Notes under the pieces: generated by a model
Databases searched by the model: none
What the model saw: the letters and a program-made list of their open reading frames with translations, nothing else
Told to the model about the DNA's origin: nothing
Shown: positions 35,396 through 44,167 of the stretch, in pieces
Layout of the letters: each line of letters starts with the position of its first letter
How positions within the stretch are numbered: position 1 is the stretch's first letter
Origin: Beijerinckiaceae bacterium
Lineage (GTDB): Bacteria; Pseudomonadota; Alphaproteobacteria; Rhizobiales; Beijerinckiaceae
NCBI GenBank assembly: GCA_018882635.1
Contig: VERN01000002.1
Span: 1 to 45,496, forward strand
Direction: 5' to 3'
DNA: 45,496 bases
Position numbers and translations under genes: made by a program

Positions 35396-35899
35396 ATGTC
35401 GATCAGCGAAGCCGAATTGACCGGAAGGTCCGAGCATCCGCTCGACATCATGGAACGCCTCGCTGCTTTGCACGAATGGCCGTTTGATCGCGCCGATGAA
35501 AATGAAATCTCGCTGACCGTTGCTGGCTCCTGGGCCAATTACAACATCGCGCTGACATGGCTCGATGACATGGAATCGCTCCATGTGGCCTGCGCATTCG
35601 ACATTCGCGTCACACCGCGCCAGCGCGCCGGCATTCTTGAACTGATCGCGATGATCAATGAGCAATTATGGATCGGCCATTTCGATCTCTGGTCACGCGA
35701 AGATGTGGCCATGTATCGCCAAGCGCTCTTATTGGCCGGGGGCGCAGAGCCCAATGGTCGCCAATGTGAATTGATGCTGAAGCTGGCCGTGGAAACCTGC
35801 GACCGCTATTTTCAGGCCTTCCAATTCGTCCTCTGGTCGGACAAGAGCCCGGCCGAGGCGCTCGCCGCTGTGATGTTCGAGACCCTCGGCGAAGCCTGA
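35396..35899 (+). CDS. YbjN domain-containing protein
   Basis: A 167-residue cytosolic protein of the YbjN family, whose fold resembles a type III secretion chaperone. Typical stretches are HPLDIMERLAALHEWPFDRA, ALTWLDDMESLHVACAFDIR, MINEQLWIGHFDLWSREDVA and FVLWSDKSPAEALAAVMFET. In E. coli YbjN influences motility and stress responses; the role here is unknown. It lies 24 bases upstream of proC, a pairing seen across Hyphomicrobiales, suggesting cotranscription. Confidence 0.88.
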   Translation: MSISEAELTGRSEHPLDIMERLAALHEWPFDRADENEISLTVAGSWANYNIALTWLDDMESLHVACAFDIRVTPRQRAGILELIAMINEQLWIGHFDLWSREDVAMYRQALLLAGGAEPNGRQCELMLKLAVETCDRYFQAFQFVLWSDKSPAEALAAVMFETLGEA

Positions 35900-35923
35900 C
35901 GCTTTCAACTTGGGGAAAGATCC

Positions 35924-36736
35924 ATGTCGTTTCCGTCATCGACCCTCTTGTTCGGCGCAGGAAAGATGGGCGGCGCCATGCTGGAAGGGTGGCTTGCTCA
36001 AGGGCTGCCGCCTGCGTCTCTGACCGTAATCGACCCGATGCCGTCGGATGGCTTGAAGGCGCTGGCCGCCCAGCATGGCTTTGCCCTGAACCCAAGCACG
36101 CTCAAGGGACCCTTTGCCGTCATCGTGCTGGCCATCAAGCCGCAGATGCTGGAAGCGGCCGCACCGCAGCTGAACAAGCTCTACACCTCCGCAACGCTTC
36201 TAGTGTCGGTGCTGGCCGGTAAAACCATGACCGACCTCACCAGCCGCTTGCCGGGGCTGACAGCCGTCGTAAGAGCCATGCCCAATTTGCCTGCCTCGGT
36301 GGGCCGCGGCGTGACAGGAGCGGCCGCCAGCGCCGCTGTCTCGAAAGACCAGCGCCAGATCGCCGATACCCTCTTGAAGGGGATTGGCCGGGTGGAATGG
36401 GTCGAGTGCGAAAACCTGATCGATGCCGTCACCGCCGTCTCCGGCTCCGGCCCCGCTTACGTCTTTCATCTGGTTGAGTGCCTGGCCGAGGCTGGGGTGG
36501 CTGAGGGCTTGCCCCGCCCGGTCGCTGAACGCTTAGCCCGCGCCACTATTGAAGGGGCGGGCGAGCTTCTGTTCCGCTCCGACCTGTCGCCCGAGACGCT
36601 GCGCCAGAATGTGACCTCACCGGGCGGCACCACAGCGGCCGCGCTGACTGTTCTCATGGGTGCCGATGGTCTCCAACCCTTGATGACAAAGGCCGTCGCC
36701 GCCGCCCGCCGCCGGGCTGAGGAATTGTCTGGCTGA
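35924..36736 (+). CDS. proC: Pyrroline-5-carboxylate reductase
   Basis: A 270-residue enzyme for the last step of proline synthesis. The Rossmann motif LLFGAGKMGGAMLEGWL is at the start, and the substrate and dimer region follows: TAVVRAMPNLPASVGRGVTG, then AVSGSGPAYVFHLVECLAEA and the conserved TSPGGTTAAALTVL. Length is normal. A GGGGAAAG ribosome site precedes the ATG. Confidence 0.95.
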   Translation: MSFPSSTLLFGAGKMGGAMLEGWLAQGLPPASLTVIDPMPSDGLKALAAQHGFALNPSTLKGPFAVIVLAIKPQMLEAAAPQLNKLYTSATLLVSVLAGKTMTDLTSRLPGLTAVVRAMPNLPASVGRGVTGAAASAAVSKDQRQIADTLLKGIGRVEWVECENLIDAVTAVSGSGPAYVFHLVECLAEAGVAEGLPRPVAERLARATIEGAGELLFRSDLSPETLRQNVTSPGGTTAAALTVLMGADGLQPLMTKAVAAARRRAEELSG

Positions 36737-36827
36737 CACCACGCCGCATAGGATCAGTCTTGGAACCGCGCCCGCGACGCCCTATTTTGTCGGCGAGGGG
36801 CTTCCGGTTTCGAGAAGGAACACCGCC

Positions 36828-37547
36828 ATGGCCAAACGCACCAAAGCCGATCTGCAAGACCATACCCCCGCCTCACCGCGGGACCGCATCATTGATGCTC
36901 TGATGGCGCTGGCCAGCGAGATGCATTGGGACGAGATTGATCTACCTGCGATCGCCGCTCGCGCCGATGTGAGCCTTGCCGAATTCCGCGATTATTTCCC
37001 GTCCAAGGGCGCCATTCTCGGCGCTTTCTCAAAACGGATCGACGGTATCGTCTTGCGCGAACCCGCCGACGAGATGGCTGATGAACCAGCTGACCAACGT
37101 GTCTTTGATGTCATGATGCGCCGCCTCGACGCGCTGACGCCTTATCGCGCCGCGATGCGCCGCATTGCACGCGGCCTGATGGCCGATCCGCTTGCGATGG
37201 CTGCTATGAATGGCGTGATGTTGAATTCCATGCGCTTCATGCTCGCCTCCGCTGGCATCGATACGGAAGATCGCCTGGGCATGCTGCGTGTGCAGGGTGC
37301 CGTGTTGATCTTCGCGCGTGTGCAACGCGTGTGGTTCGAAGATGAAGATCCCGGTCTGGCTCGCACCATGGCGAAACTCGATCGCGAATTAAAATCCGCA
37401 GGTCGCGCCATCCGCATGGCCGAAGACGCCGAACGCCTGTCCGCTCCGTTCCGCGGCATGGCCCGCCGTTTGTTGTGCGGCGTGACTGGATTGGGCGCGC
37501 GCCGCCGCGCACGCGAGCGCGATCTTGACGACACTGTGAAAGCTTAA
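36828..37547 (+). CDS. TetR-like (possibly COQ9-like) protein
   Basis: A 239-residue protein with a TetR-type N-terminal helix-turn-helix (SPRDRIIDALMALASEMHWD, then LPAIAARADVSLAEFRDYFP, SKGAILGAF). The C-terminal part is helical and contains repeated Met-rich helices (MAAMNGVMLNSMRFMLASAG). Such proteins near proC are usually called TetR regulators, but COQ9, a ubiquinone-synthesis lipid carrier, has the same fold. The basic C-terminus (RRLLCGVTGLGARRRARERD) could touch membranes. Function is not settled. Confidence 0.7.
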   Translation: MAKRTKADLQDHTPASPRDRIIDALMALASEMHWDEIDLPAIAARADVSLAEFRDYFPSKGAILGAFSKRIDGIVLREPADEMADEPADQRVFDVMMRRLDALTPYRAAMRRIARGLMADPLAMAAMNGVMLNSMRFMLASAGIDTEDRLGMLRVQGAVLIFARVQRVWFEDEDPGLARTMAKLDRELKSAGRAIRMAEDAERLSAPFRGMARRLLCGVTGLGARRRARERDLDDTVKA

Positions 37548-37555
37548 GGAACGCC

Positions 37556-37900
37556 ATGCCGTCCGACACGATTACCTATGATGATTTTTTGAAAGTCGAT
37601 ATTCGTGTCGGAACAGTGATTAAAGCCGAAGCGTTCCCGGAAGCCCGCAAGCCCGCAATCAAACTCTTGGTTGATTTCGGCGATGAGATTGGCGTGAAGA
37701 AATCCTCCGCCCAGATCACTGAAAATCATTCGGTCGACACCTTGGTGGGAACACAAGTGATCGCCGTGGTGAATTTCCCGCCGCGCCAGATTGGCCCGTT
37801 CATGTCGGAAGTGTTGACGCTTGGGCTCGCGGACGCAAACGACAAGGTGATGCTCCTGCGTCCTGATCGACCCGTCCCGAATGGCGGGCGGATGTATTAA
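37556..37900 (+). CDS. csaA: CsaA-like tRNA-binding protein
   Basis: A 114-residue OB-fold protein of the tRNA-binding domain family, similar to the C-terminus of methionyl-tRNA synthetase. Features are DDFLKVDIRVGTVIKAEAFP, KKSSAQITENHSVDTLVGTQ, AVVNFPPRQIGPFMSEVLTL and the C-terminal LRPDRPVPNGGRMY. In Bacillus CsaA has been reported as an export chaperone. It begins eight bases after the TetR-like gene with an AAGGA site, so they are cotranscribed. Confidence 0.9.
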   Translation: MPSDTITYDDFLKVDIRVGTVIKAEAFPEARKPAIKLLVDFGDEIGVKKSSAQITENHSVDTLVGTQVIAVVNFPPRQIGPFMSEVLTLGLADANDKVMLLRPDRPVPNGGRMY

Positions 37901-38034
37901 GACGCAACCCTTGCGCGCACCGCTTTTGGTGGGTGTCCCCTAAAGTCATATGTTTCTCTGGATGAAATGCTAGGCTTGCTGCCGCGTCTTACGCTGAAGC
38001 ATAAGGCCTTCACTTTTTCACAGAGGAATTGGTC

Positions 38035-39486
38035 ATGACAAAATCGCTTTCGCCCCAGCGCTCCGCCGCTTTAGCGCTTTTTCTTGCGCTGACTAACCCA
38101 GCCCATGCGCAACCAATCTCAGCCGATGAGGCGCGCAGCATTGCGAGCGAGGCTTACATCTATTTTTATCCGCTCATCACAATGGATATCACGCGCAAGC
38201 AATTGACGAATGTTGTCAAGCCAGAGGGGCTTGCCGCACCGCCCAACCAACTCGCCAATATCCGCGCCTATCCAACCGCTGAGATGAAATCCGTCGTCCG
38301 GCCGAATTTCGATACGCTCTATTCTTCAGCATGGCTCGATATTGCGAAAGAGCCAATGATTGTGTCGATCCCTGACACCAAAGGGCGCTATTATCTTTTG
38401 CCAATGCTCGATATGTGGACAGACGTGTTTGCCTCGCCAGGCTGGCGAACCACGGGCACAGGCGCGCAAACCTATCTGGTCGCATCACCGACATGGCGAC
38501 CCGAATTGCGCGATAATCTCGAGTCGCTTGGCCTGCCTGCTGGAACGCAACGCATTGATGCGCCGACACCGCTGATCTGGATCATCGGTCGCATCAAGAC
38601 AGACGGCCCTTCAGATTATCCCGCCGTCCATGCGCTACAAGATCAGTTGAAGATCACGCCACTCTCACAATGGGGCAAGGCCACACCACCCGCACCAACG
38701 ATGGTCGATACCTCTGTGGATATGAAAACACCACCAAAGACGCAGGTCGATACGATGCAAGGCGAAAAATATTTCGCCTATGCGGCCGAATTATTGAAAA
38801 CGATCCCGCCCCACATCACCGATCAGCCCATTCTCGCAAGGCTGAAGCGGATCGGCTTCACGGCCGGCCAATCCTACGACACGTCAAAGCTTGATCCCAC
38901 TGTTCGTGCTGCGCTCAATCAGGCCCCGCGCGACGGATTGGGATTAATGCAGCGGCAAGTGCCAACACTCGCACGCGTTGCGAATGGCTGGTCGATGAAC
39001 GTCACCACCATGGGCGTTTATGGCAATTACTACGTCAAGCGCGCTATCATTGCGAATTTTGGATTGGGTGCCAACCTGCCAGAAGACGCTATCTATCCCC
39101 TGAATCTCGGCGACAAGGATGGCCAACCGCTCAATGGCGCTCATGCCTATACGATTCATTTCGATAAGAGTGAATTGCCGCCCGTCAACGCCTTTTGGTC
39201 GATCACGCTTTATGACGGCGATGGTTTTCAAGTCGCCAATCCACTCAATCGGTTCGCCGTCTCAAGCTGGAATCCGTTGATTTATAACGCAGATGGATCA
39301 CTGACATTGTATTTCCAGAACGACGATCCCGGCGAGGCAAAACGTAATAATTGGCTGCCAGCACCCAAAGGTCCGTTCAATCTCACCATGCGGCTTTATG
39401 CACCTGCGCAATCTGTCTTACTGGGCCGATGGGCTCCGCCCGCAGTGGAAAAAGACAGTCCGCTTAAGCCATTGGTCGCGCAATAA
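38035..39486 (+). CDS. Secreted DUF1254/DUF1214 protein
   Basis: A 483-residue periplasmic protein. The signal peptide ends at NPAHA/QPISADEA. The DUF1254 part covers roughly residues 30-190 (EAYIYFYPLITMDITRKQLT, RPNFDTLYSSAWLDIAKEPM, YYLLPMLDMWTDVFASPGWR). The DUF1214 part follows (NAFWSITLYDGDGFQVANPL, SLTLYFQNDDPGEAKRNNWL, GPFNLTMRLYAPAQSVLLGR). No enzymatic role is established for these domains. The ATG at 38035 has a GAGG site. It stands alone, convergent with the histidine kinase, 134 bases after csaA. Confidence 0.88.
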   Translation: MTKSLSPQRSAALALFLALTNPAHAQPISADEARSIASEAYIYFYPLITMDITRKQLTNVVKPEGLAAPPNQLANIRAYPTAEMKSVVRPNFDTLYSSAWLDIAKEPMIVSIPDTKGRYYLLPMLDMWTDVFASPGWRTTGTGAQTYLVASPTWRPELRDNLESLGLPAGTQRIDAPTPLIWIIGRIKTDGPSDYPAVHALQDQLKITPLSQWGKATPPAPTMVDTSVDMKTPPKTQVDTMQGEKYFAYAAELLKTIPPHITDQPILARLKRIGFTAGQSYDTSKLDPTVRAALNQAPRDGLGLMQRQVPTLARVANGWSMNVTTMGVYGNYYVKRAIIANFGLGANLPEDAIYPLNLGDKDGQPLNGAHAYTIHFDKSELPPVNAFWSITLYDGDGFQVANPLNRFAVSSWNPLIYNADGSLTLYFQNDDPGEAKRNNWLPAPKGPFNLTMRLYAPAQSVLLGRWAPPAVEKDSPLKPLVAQ

Positions 39487-39510
39487 AAGAAAATGCGGTG
39501 CGCGTGTCGC

Positions 39511-40875
39511 TTACACCGGCACGCGCACCGTCGCGCGCAGACCGCCCAACGGTGAATCGCTCAGCGTGGCCTCGCCCCCATGCGAACGCGCAATATCACG
39601 CGCAATCGCTAAGCCAAGACCCGTGCCACCATCATCAATGTTGCGTGCATCATCGAGCCGCACGAAAGGCTTGAAGACTTCATCGCGCTGATCAGCCGGA
39701 ACACCCGGCCCATCATCATCAATATGGATCGTCAACCAACGGCCTTCATGCACGCCCGACAGGGCCACACGATCGGCATGACGTCCCGCATTGATAACCA
39801 AATTCCAAAGGCAGCGACGGAACGCATCAGGCCGCACCGTCACGATCGGATCACCCGCAAAATGGGCCGTCGCAGGATGGCCCTGCCTTTCGGCATCGGC
39901 GCGCAATTCATCAAGCATCACCGCAATATCCGCAGGCGCGGCTTGTTCACCCGCATCGCCACGCGCAAACGCCAGATAGGCTTCGAGCATGCGCGACATC
40001 TCATCAACATCTTTGCGCAACGCATCGGTTTCTGCGCCTTCATCCATCAAAGCGAGTGACAATTTGAAGCGCGTGAGAATGGTGCGCAAATCATGGCTGA
40101 CACCATTGAGCATCGCCGTGCGCTGCTCGATAGCGCGCTCGATGCGGCGCTTCATCTCGATAAAAGCAAGCCCCGCCTGGCGCACTTCACGCGCGCCGCG
40201 TGGCCTGAACTCGACGTCACGGCCCTTACCAAACGCGTCCGCCGCATCGGCAAGCCGCATGATCGGACGAATCTGATTGCGCAGAAACAAAACTGCAATA
40301 CCAATCAGCACCAGCGATGTGCCGATCATCCACATCAGGAAAATGTGAGAATTTGACGCATAAGTCTGCGAACGCCGCGTCAAGACGCGCAATACACCCT
40401 TGTCGAGCTGAACACGAATTTCAACGAGGTTCGACCGGCCAACCGTATCGAGCCAAAACGGCCGGCCGATCTGGCGCCGGATCTCATTCGATAAGGAACG
40501 GTCGAGCACCGAAAAAAAGGGCTTGTCGGCCGGAGGCGGTAACGGGCCGGGTGGCAGAATATCAACGTCAAGATTAAGCCGATCCCCAGCAATGCGTGTG
40601 AGCGTCTCATAATCAGGATCTTGCGGATAGGATTCTGCAATATCGATGAGCGCTGCAATATCTTGCGTCACAGCGGCGGATAGACGGCGCGTCACCGTTT
40701 GCCAATGGCGCTCCATAAACGCATAGGCGATCACTGATTGCAGGATCACCATGGGCGCTATGATGATGATGAGCGCCCGCGCGAACAGGCCTTTCGGCAT
40801 CCAACCCGCAATCCAGCGCGCGAGGCGGCGATACAGGATCGAGATCATGCCCAATGGGTGTTCGACGCTGGCCAT
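39511..40875 (-). CDS. EnvZ-like sensor histidine kinase
   Basis: A 454-residue inner-membrane kinase. TM1 is about residues 34-53 and TM2 about 179-198, enclosing a periplasmic domain of about 125 residues with a Pro-rich loop. A HAMP linker follows, then the phospho-acceptor H261 in VSHDLRTILTRFKL. ATP-binding boxes are NLVINAGRHAD, DDDGPGVP and GGTGLGLAIARD. The usual Pro five residues after the His is Ile (I266). Its ATG shares one base with the stop of the response-regulator gene (TGATG), so the two are a pair. The signal is unknown. Confidence 0.9.
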   Translation of the reverse strand: MASVEHPLGMISILYRRLARWIAGWMPKGLFARALIIIIAPMVILQSVIAYAFMERHWQTVTRRLSAAVTQDIAALIDIAESYPQDPDYETLTRIAGDRLNLDVDILPPGPLPPPADKPFFSVLDRSLSNEIRRQIGRPFWLDTVGRSNLVEIRVQLDKGVLRVLTRRSQTYASNSHIFLMWMIGTSLVLIGIAVLFLRNQIRPIMRLADAADAFGKGRDVEFRPRGAREVRQAGLAFIEMKRRIERAIEQRTAMLNGVSHDLRTILTRFKLSLALMDEGAETDALRKDVDEMSRMLEAYLAFARGDAGEQAAPADIAVMLDELRADAERQGHPATAHFAGDPIVTVRPDAFRRCLWNLVINAGRHADRVALSGVHEGRWLTIHIDDDGPGVPADQRDEVFKPFVRLDDARNIDDGGTGLGLAIARDIARSHGGEATLSDSPLGGLRATVRVPV

Positions 40876-41588
40876 CAATGATCCACCAGCAAACGATAAC
40901 CGACGCCGCGCACCGTCTGGAGATGAAGCGGATTGCCGGGATCATCCTCAATTTTGCGACGCAGACGATTGATCTGCACATCCACTGTGCGCTCATTCAG
41001 ATCCGAACCGCCCGACAATTCTTCGCGCGGAACCGTCTCACCCGCGCGTGCCGCAAGCATCGTTAAAATCTCACGCTCGCGATCAGTAATACGTACGACT
41101 TCGTCATCACGGCGCAATTCACCCCGGTCAGCCCGGAAGCGGAAGGGTCCGAACCGCACGCTTTCAGGCTCCGCAGCTGTATCGACAACAAGCACGCGTT
41201 TCTGAATATTATTGAGCCGCAGCAATAATTCGCGCGGCTCAAAGGGTTTGGCGAGATAATCATCCGCCCCAATCTCAAGTCCACGCACGCGGTCGCTTGC
41301 ATCGGTGCGCGCTGTCAGCATCAAGATCGGCACAGTTGAATCGGTGCGCACCGCGCGCGCGAGGTCAAACCCGTTTTCGCCTGGCATCATCACATCAAGG
41401 ATGAGGCAATCGAAAACAAAACCTTCGATTTTGCGACGGGCCTGCACAGCATCGGCCGCCGTTGTAACCCGGTAGCCATGCTCACCAAGAAAGCGCGATA
41501 AAAGATCGCGCAAACGCCGGTCGTCATCGACGACGAGAACATGAGGCGCATCGTCGCCCGGAACGATCCGCGCCCGCTCTGCGCTCAC
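40875..41588 (-). CDS. petR: OmpR-family response regulator (PetR-like)
   Basis: A 237-residue regulator. The receiver has acidic residues in VLVVDDDRRLRD, the phospho-acceptor D65 in LILDVMMPGENGF and K114 in YLAKPFEPRE. The C-terminal winged helix ends in VDVQINRLRRKIEDDPGNPL and VRGVGYRLLVD. The start is a GTG at 41588 overlapping the marR stop (GTGA). In Rhodobacter capsulatus the petP-petR pair is needed for cytochrome bc1 growth and lies beside petABC. The same pairing here, with petBC 2.5 kb away, supports the name. Confidence 0.85.
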   Translation of the reverse strand: MSAERARIVPGDDAPHVLVVDDDRRLRDLLSRFLGEHGYRVTTAADAVQARRKIEGFVFDCLILDVMMPGENGFDLARAVRTDSTVPILMLTARTDASDRVRGLEIGADDYLAKPFEPRELLLRLNNIQKRVLVVDTAAEPESVRFGPFRFRADRGELRRDDEVVRITDREREILTMLAARAGETVPREELSGGSDLNERTVDVQINRLRRKIEDDPGNPLHLQTVRGVGYRLLVDH

Positions 41589-42082
41589 GCCGCCCCCCGC
41601 CCACGCTGGCCACCCATCGTGGCGTCGATCATCGCTGTCAGATAGCGAAACGCCGCATCGCGATCAGCATGGCTGGTCTGCGCCGTGGCACGCGCAATCC
41701 TCTCCGCTTGAGGGCGCGCGAGTGCGAGCGCCAATTCTTCGCCCTTTTTGGTGGGGAACAGCAGACGCTGGCGCCGGTCAGCCTCGCCTGCGCGGCTTTC
41801 AACGTAACCCTGCTCGAGCAATTCTTTCAGCACGCGATTGAGGCTCTGTTTCGTGATCTGCAGAATATCCAGCAATTCGGCGATGGTGAGGCCGGGATTG
41901 CGGTTCACGAAGTGAAGCACACGATGATGCGCCCGGCCAAAATTATACCGCGTGAGAATGCGGTCGGGATCGCCCACGAAATCTCGGTAAGCAAAGAAGA
42001 GCGTCTCGATCAGATCATAGGGCAGCGCGGCCTCCGGCTCCGTCACAGCAGGGGCGGGCTCACGCGATAGGGCTTGCGGCAT
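41585..42082 (-). CDS. petP: MarR-family regulator (PetP-like)
   Basis: A 165-residue winged-helix regulator. The core is HHRVLHFVNRNPGLTIAELL, then LQITKQSLNRVLKELLEQGY (recognition helix) and wing ESRAGEADRRQRLLFPTKKG. The ATG at 42082 is chosen for its GGAG site; a second in-frame ATG at 42136 would put the palindrome at 42109-42131 inside the gene. It overlaps petR by GTGA, forming marR-petR-kinase. It is divergent from ilvE. Confidence 0.85.
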   Translation of the reverse strand: MPQALSREPAPAVTEPEAALPYDLIETLFFAYRDFVGDPDRILTRYNFGRAHHRVLHFVNRNPGLTIAELLDILQITKQSLNRVLKELLEQGYVESRAGEADRRQRLLFPTKKGEELALALARPQAERIARATAQTSHADRDAAFRYLTAMIDATMGGQRGRGAA

Positions 42083-42108
42083 GCGGCGCTCCAGATGGGC
42101 CGGGAAAC

Positions 42109-42131
42109 ATACGTCAGTCTTATTGACATAT
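42109..42131. promoter_or_regulatory. Palindrome in the petP-ilvE divergent region (operator candidate)
   Basis: ATACGTCA (42109-42116) and TGACATAT (42124-42131) are inverted repeats matching at 7 of 8 positions, seven bases apart. The spacing and length fit a MarR dimer site. It lies 26 bases before the petP ATG, so autoregulation is likely if the downstream start is right. Confidence 0.5.
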
Positions 42132-42260
42132 TTCATCCCGATTGTTACTCGTCAAGGGCGGATGACGAAAGGATCGTGCTGAGACACCCCTGACGTGGCC
42201 CGTACAGTCTTCCGGCGCCGGCCGGATGGCATGCCCCCTCTTCCCGTTCAGGAGCCCTTC

Positions 42261-43136
42261 ATGTCCGTCATTCCTTTCGATATGCGCGATGGCGTTATCT
42301 GGTTCAATGGTGAGCTGGTCGACTGGAAGGATGCCAAGATTCATATATTGAGCCACGGCCTCCATTACGGCTCCTGCGTCTTTGAAGGTGAACGCGCCTA
42401 TGGCGGCAACATCTTCAAATGCACTGAACATTCTGAACGCTTCCGCAAGAGCGCAGAATTGCTCGATTTCGAAATCCCCTATTCGGTGGCGCAGATCGAC
42501 GCGGCGAAAAAGCTCGTGCTTGAAAAGAACGGCATGAAGGACGCTTATCTGCGTCCTGTCGCTTGGCGCGGTTCAGAAATGATGGGCGTTTCGGCGCAGC
42601 ACAACACCATCAATGTCGCGGTCGCCGCATGGGAGTGGCCGTCCTATTTCGATCCGGCCCAGCGCATGAAGGGCATTCGTATCGATATGGCAGAATATCG
42701 CCGTCCTGATCCGATGACCGCGCCGTCGACCTCAAAGGCCGCGGGCCTTTATATGATCTGCACAATCTCCAAGCACCGCGCTGAGCGCAAAGGCTTCGCT
42801 GATGCGCTGATGCTTGATTGGCAGGGCCGCGTCGCTGAATGCACGGGTGCTAACGTGTTCTTCACCCGCGACGGTGCCATCCACACACCACAGGCGGATT
42901 GCTTCTTGAACGGCATCACCCGCCAGACCGTTATCGATCTTGCAAAGAAGCGCGGGATCGAAGTCATCGAACGTCGTATTATGCCTGATGAACTCAGCTC
43001 GTTTAACGAGTGCTTCATCACTGGCACCGCCGCAGAAGTGACGCCGGTGGGCGAAATCGCCGGCATTCATTACACGCCCGGCAACATCACGATGTCGCTC
43101 ATCGACGATTATACCAACGCCGTGAACGGCAAATAA
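42261..43136 (+). CDS. ilvE: Branched-chain amino-acid aminotransferase
   Basis: A 291-residue fold IV PLP enzyme that makes Val, Ile and Leu from their keto acids. The PLP lysine is K159 in APSTSKAAGLY, the same place as in E. coli. Also present are SHGLHYGSCVFEGERAY, AECTGANVFFTRDGAIHTP and FITGTAAEVTPVGEI, the latter a cofactor-phosphate loop. The ATG at 42261 has CAGGAG upstream; the frame is open from 42195 without support. It ends at a strong bidirectional terminator. Confidence 0.94.
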   Translation: MSVIPFDMRDGVIWFNGELVDWKDAKIHILSHGLHYGSCVFEGERAYGGNIFKCTEHSERFRKSAELLDFEIPYSVAQIDAAKKLVLEKNGMKDAYLRPVAWRGSEMMGVSAQHNTINVAVAAWEWPSYFDPAQRMKGIRIDMAEYRRPDPMTAPSTSKAAGLYMICTISKHRAERKGFADALMLDWQGRVAECTGANVFFTRDGAIHTPQADCFLNGITRQTVIDLAKKRGIEVIERRIMPDELSSFNECFITGTAAEVTPVGEIAGIHYTPGNITMSLIDDYTNAVNGK

Positions 43137-43155
43137 TCGTTCTGATCTAATTGAA

Positions 43156-43187
43156 TAAAAAAGCGGGCCATGCGCCCGCTTTTTTAT
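43156..43187. terminator. Bidirectional terminator between ilvE and mtnP
   Basis: GCGGGC (43164-43169) and GCCCGC (43175-43180) are flanked by an A-run on the left and a T-run on the right, so the hairpin ends in T residues on both strands. It serves the convergent genes ilvE and mtnP. Confidence 0.9.
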
Positions 43188-43192
43188 TGGGC

Positions 43193-44065
43193 CTATCCCA
43201 AGATACGCCCAGCCACCGCATCAAGCTTTGCCAGCAGAGCAGGGTCACGGGCGGATGGCGCAGTCATAATCGCGAAATCAAGCGCCCTATCAGCCCCAAC
43301 ACGACAGGCTTCGCGCTCACGCGGGAATTCTTGCGCAACACGCGCCACGATCCGCCGCGCCTTACCAATATTGTCCTGCATGACTTGGATAACGGAAGCC
43401 ACATCAACGGCATCATGCTCCGGATGCCAGCAATCATAATCTGTCACCATCGCGAGCATGGCATAAGACATCTCAGCCTCGCGCGCGAGCTTAGCTTCCG
43501 GCATGGCCGTCATTCCAATCACGTCAAAGCCCTGCGCTTTGTAGAGGATCGATTCCGCATAGGACGAGAATTGCGGCCCCTGCATGCAGACATAAATGCC
43601 GCCGCGAGTGAAACGAACTCCTTCAACCTCGGCCGCATAAGCAAGCCGATCCATCAAATGCGGTGAGACGGGATGCGCCATGGAGACATGCGCCACACAG
43701 CCGGTGCCGAAAAACGAAGAGGCACGCCCCCATGTGCGATCAACAAATTGATCAACCAGAACGAAATGTCCGGGCGATAAATCCGGCTTGAACGATCCAC
43801 AGGCAGACAGCGAGATCAGATCAGTGACGCCCGCACGTTTCAACGCGTCTATATTCGCACGATAATTAATGGCATCGGGCGGTATGCGGTGCCCCCGCCC
43901 ATGGCGCGACAGAAACACAATGTCCGTTTCACCAATCCGCCCACGCATCAATGCGTCGGACGGCTCACCCCACGGTGTTGCAATCGGCTCCTCGCGCTTA
44001 TCTTCCAAACCGGGCAAATCATAAATGCCCGAGCCGCCAATAATTCCCAAAATCGCTTTCGTCAT
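43193..44065 (-). CDS. mtnP: S-methyl-5'-thioadenosine phosphorylase
   Basis: A 290-residue enzyme of methionine salvage that splits methylthioadenosine into adenine and methylthioribose-1-phosphate. Landmarks are ILGIIGGSGIYDLPGL, FLSRHGRGHRIPPDAINYRA (phosphate and active-site His), LISLSACGSFKPDLSPGHFV, GIYVCMQGPQFSSYAES and FDVIGMTAMPEAKLAREAEM. The start at 44065 has a GAGGAG site. No other salvage gene is adjacent. Confidence 0.94.
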   Translation of the reverse strand: MTKAILGIIGGSGIYDLPGLEDKREEPIATPWGEPSDALMRGRIGETDIVFLSRHGRGHRIPPDAINYRANIDALKRAGVTDLISLSACGSFKPDLSPGHFVLVDQFVDRTWGRASSFFGTGCVAHVSMAHPVSPHLMDRLAYAAEVEGVRFTRGGIYVCMQGPQFSSYAESILYKAQGFDVIGMTAMPEAKLAREAEMSYAMLAMVTDYDCWHPEHDAVDVASVIQVMQDNIGKARRIVARVAQEFPREREACRVGADRALDFAIMTAPSARDPALLAKLDAVAGRILG

Positions 44066-44120
44066 GAGAGGCTCCTCAAGAAAGAGCCATCCTGCCGCAA
44101 ACAGCGCCGTGTTTCAGCTC

Positions 44121-44150
44121 AAAAAAAAGCCCCGCCGAAGCGGGGCTTTT
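44121..44150 (-). terminator. Intrinsic terminator of petC
   Basis: On the minus strand AAAAGCCCCGC and GCGGGGCTTTT form an 11-bp stem around a TTCG loop (44125-44150), followed by T residues. It closes the petBC transcript. Confidence 0.92.
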
Positions 44151-44167
44151 CAATTCCGTTGATGGGC

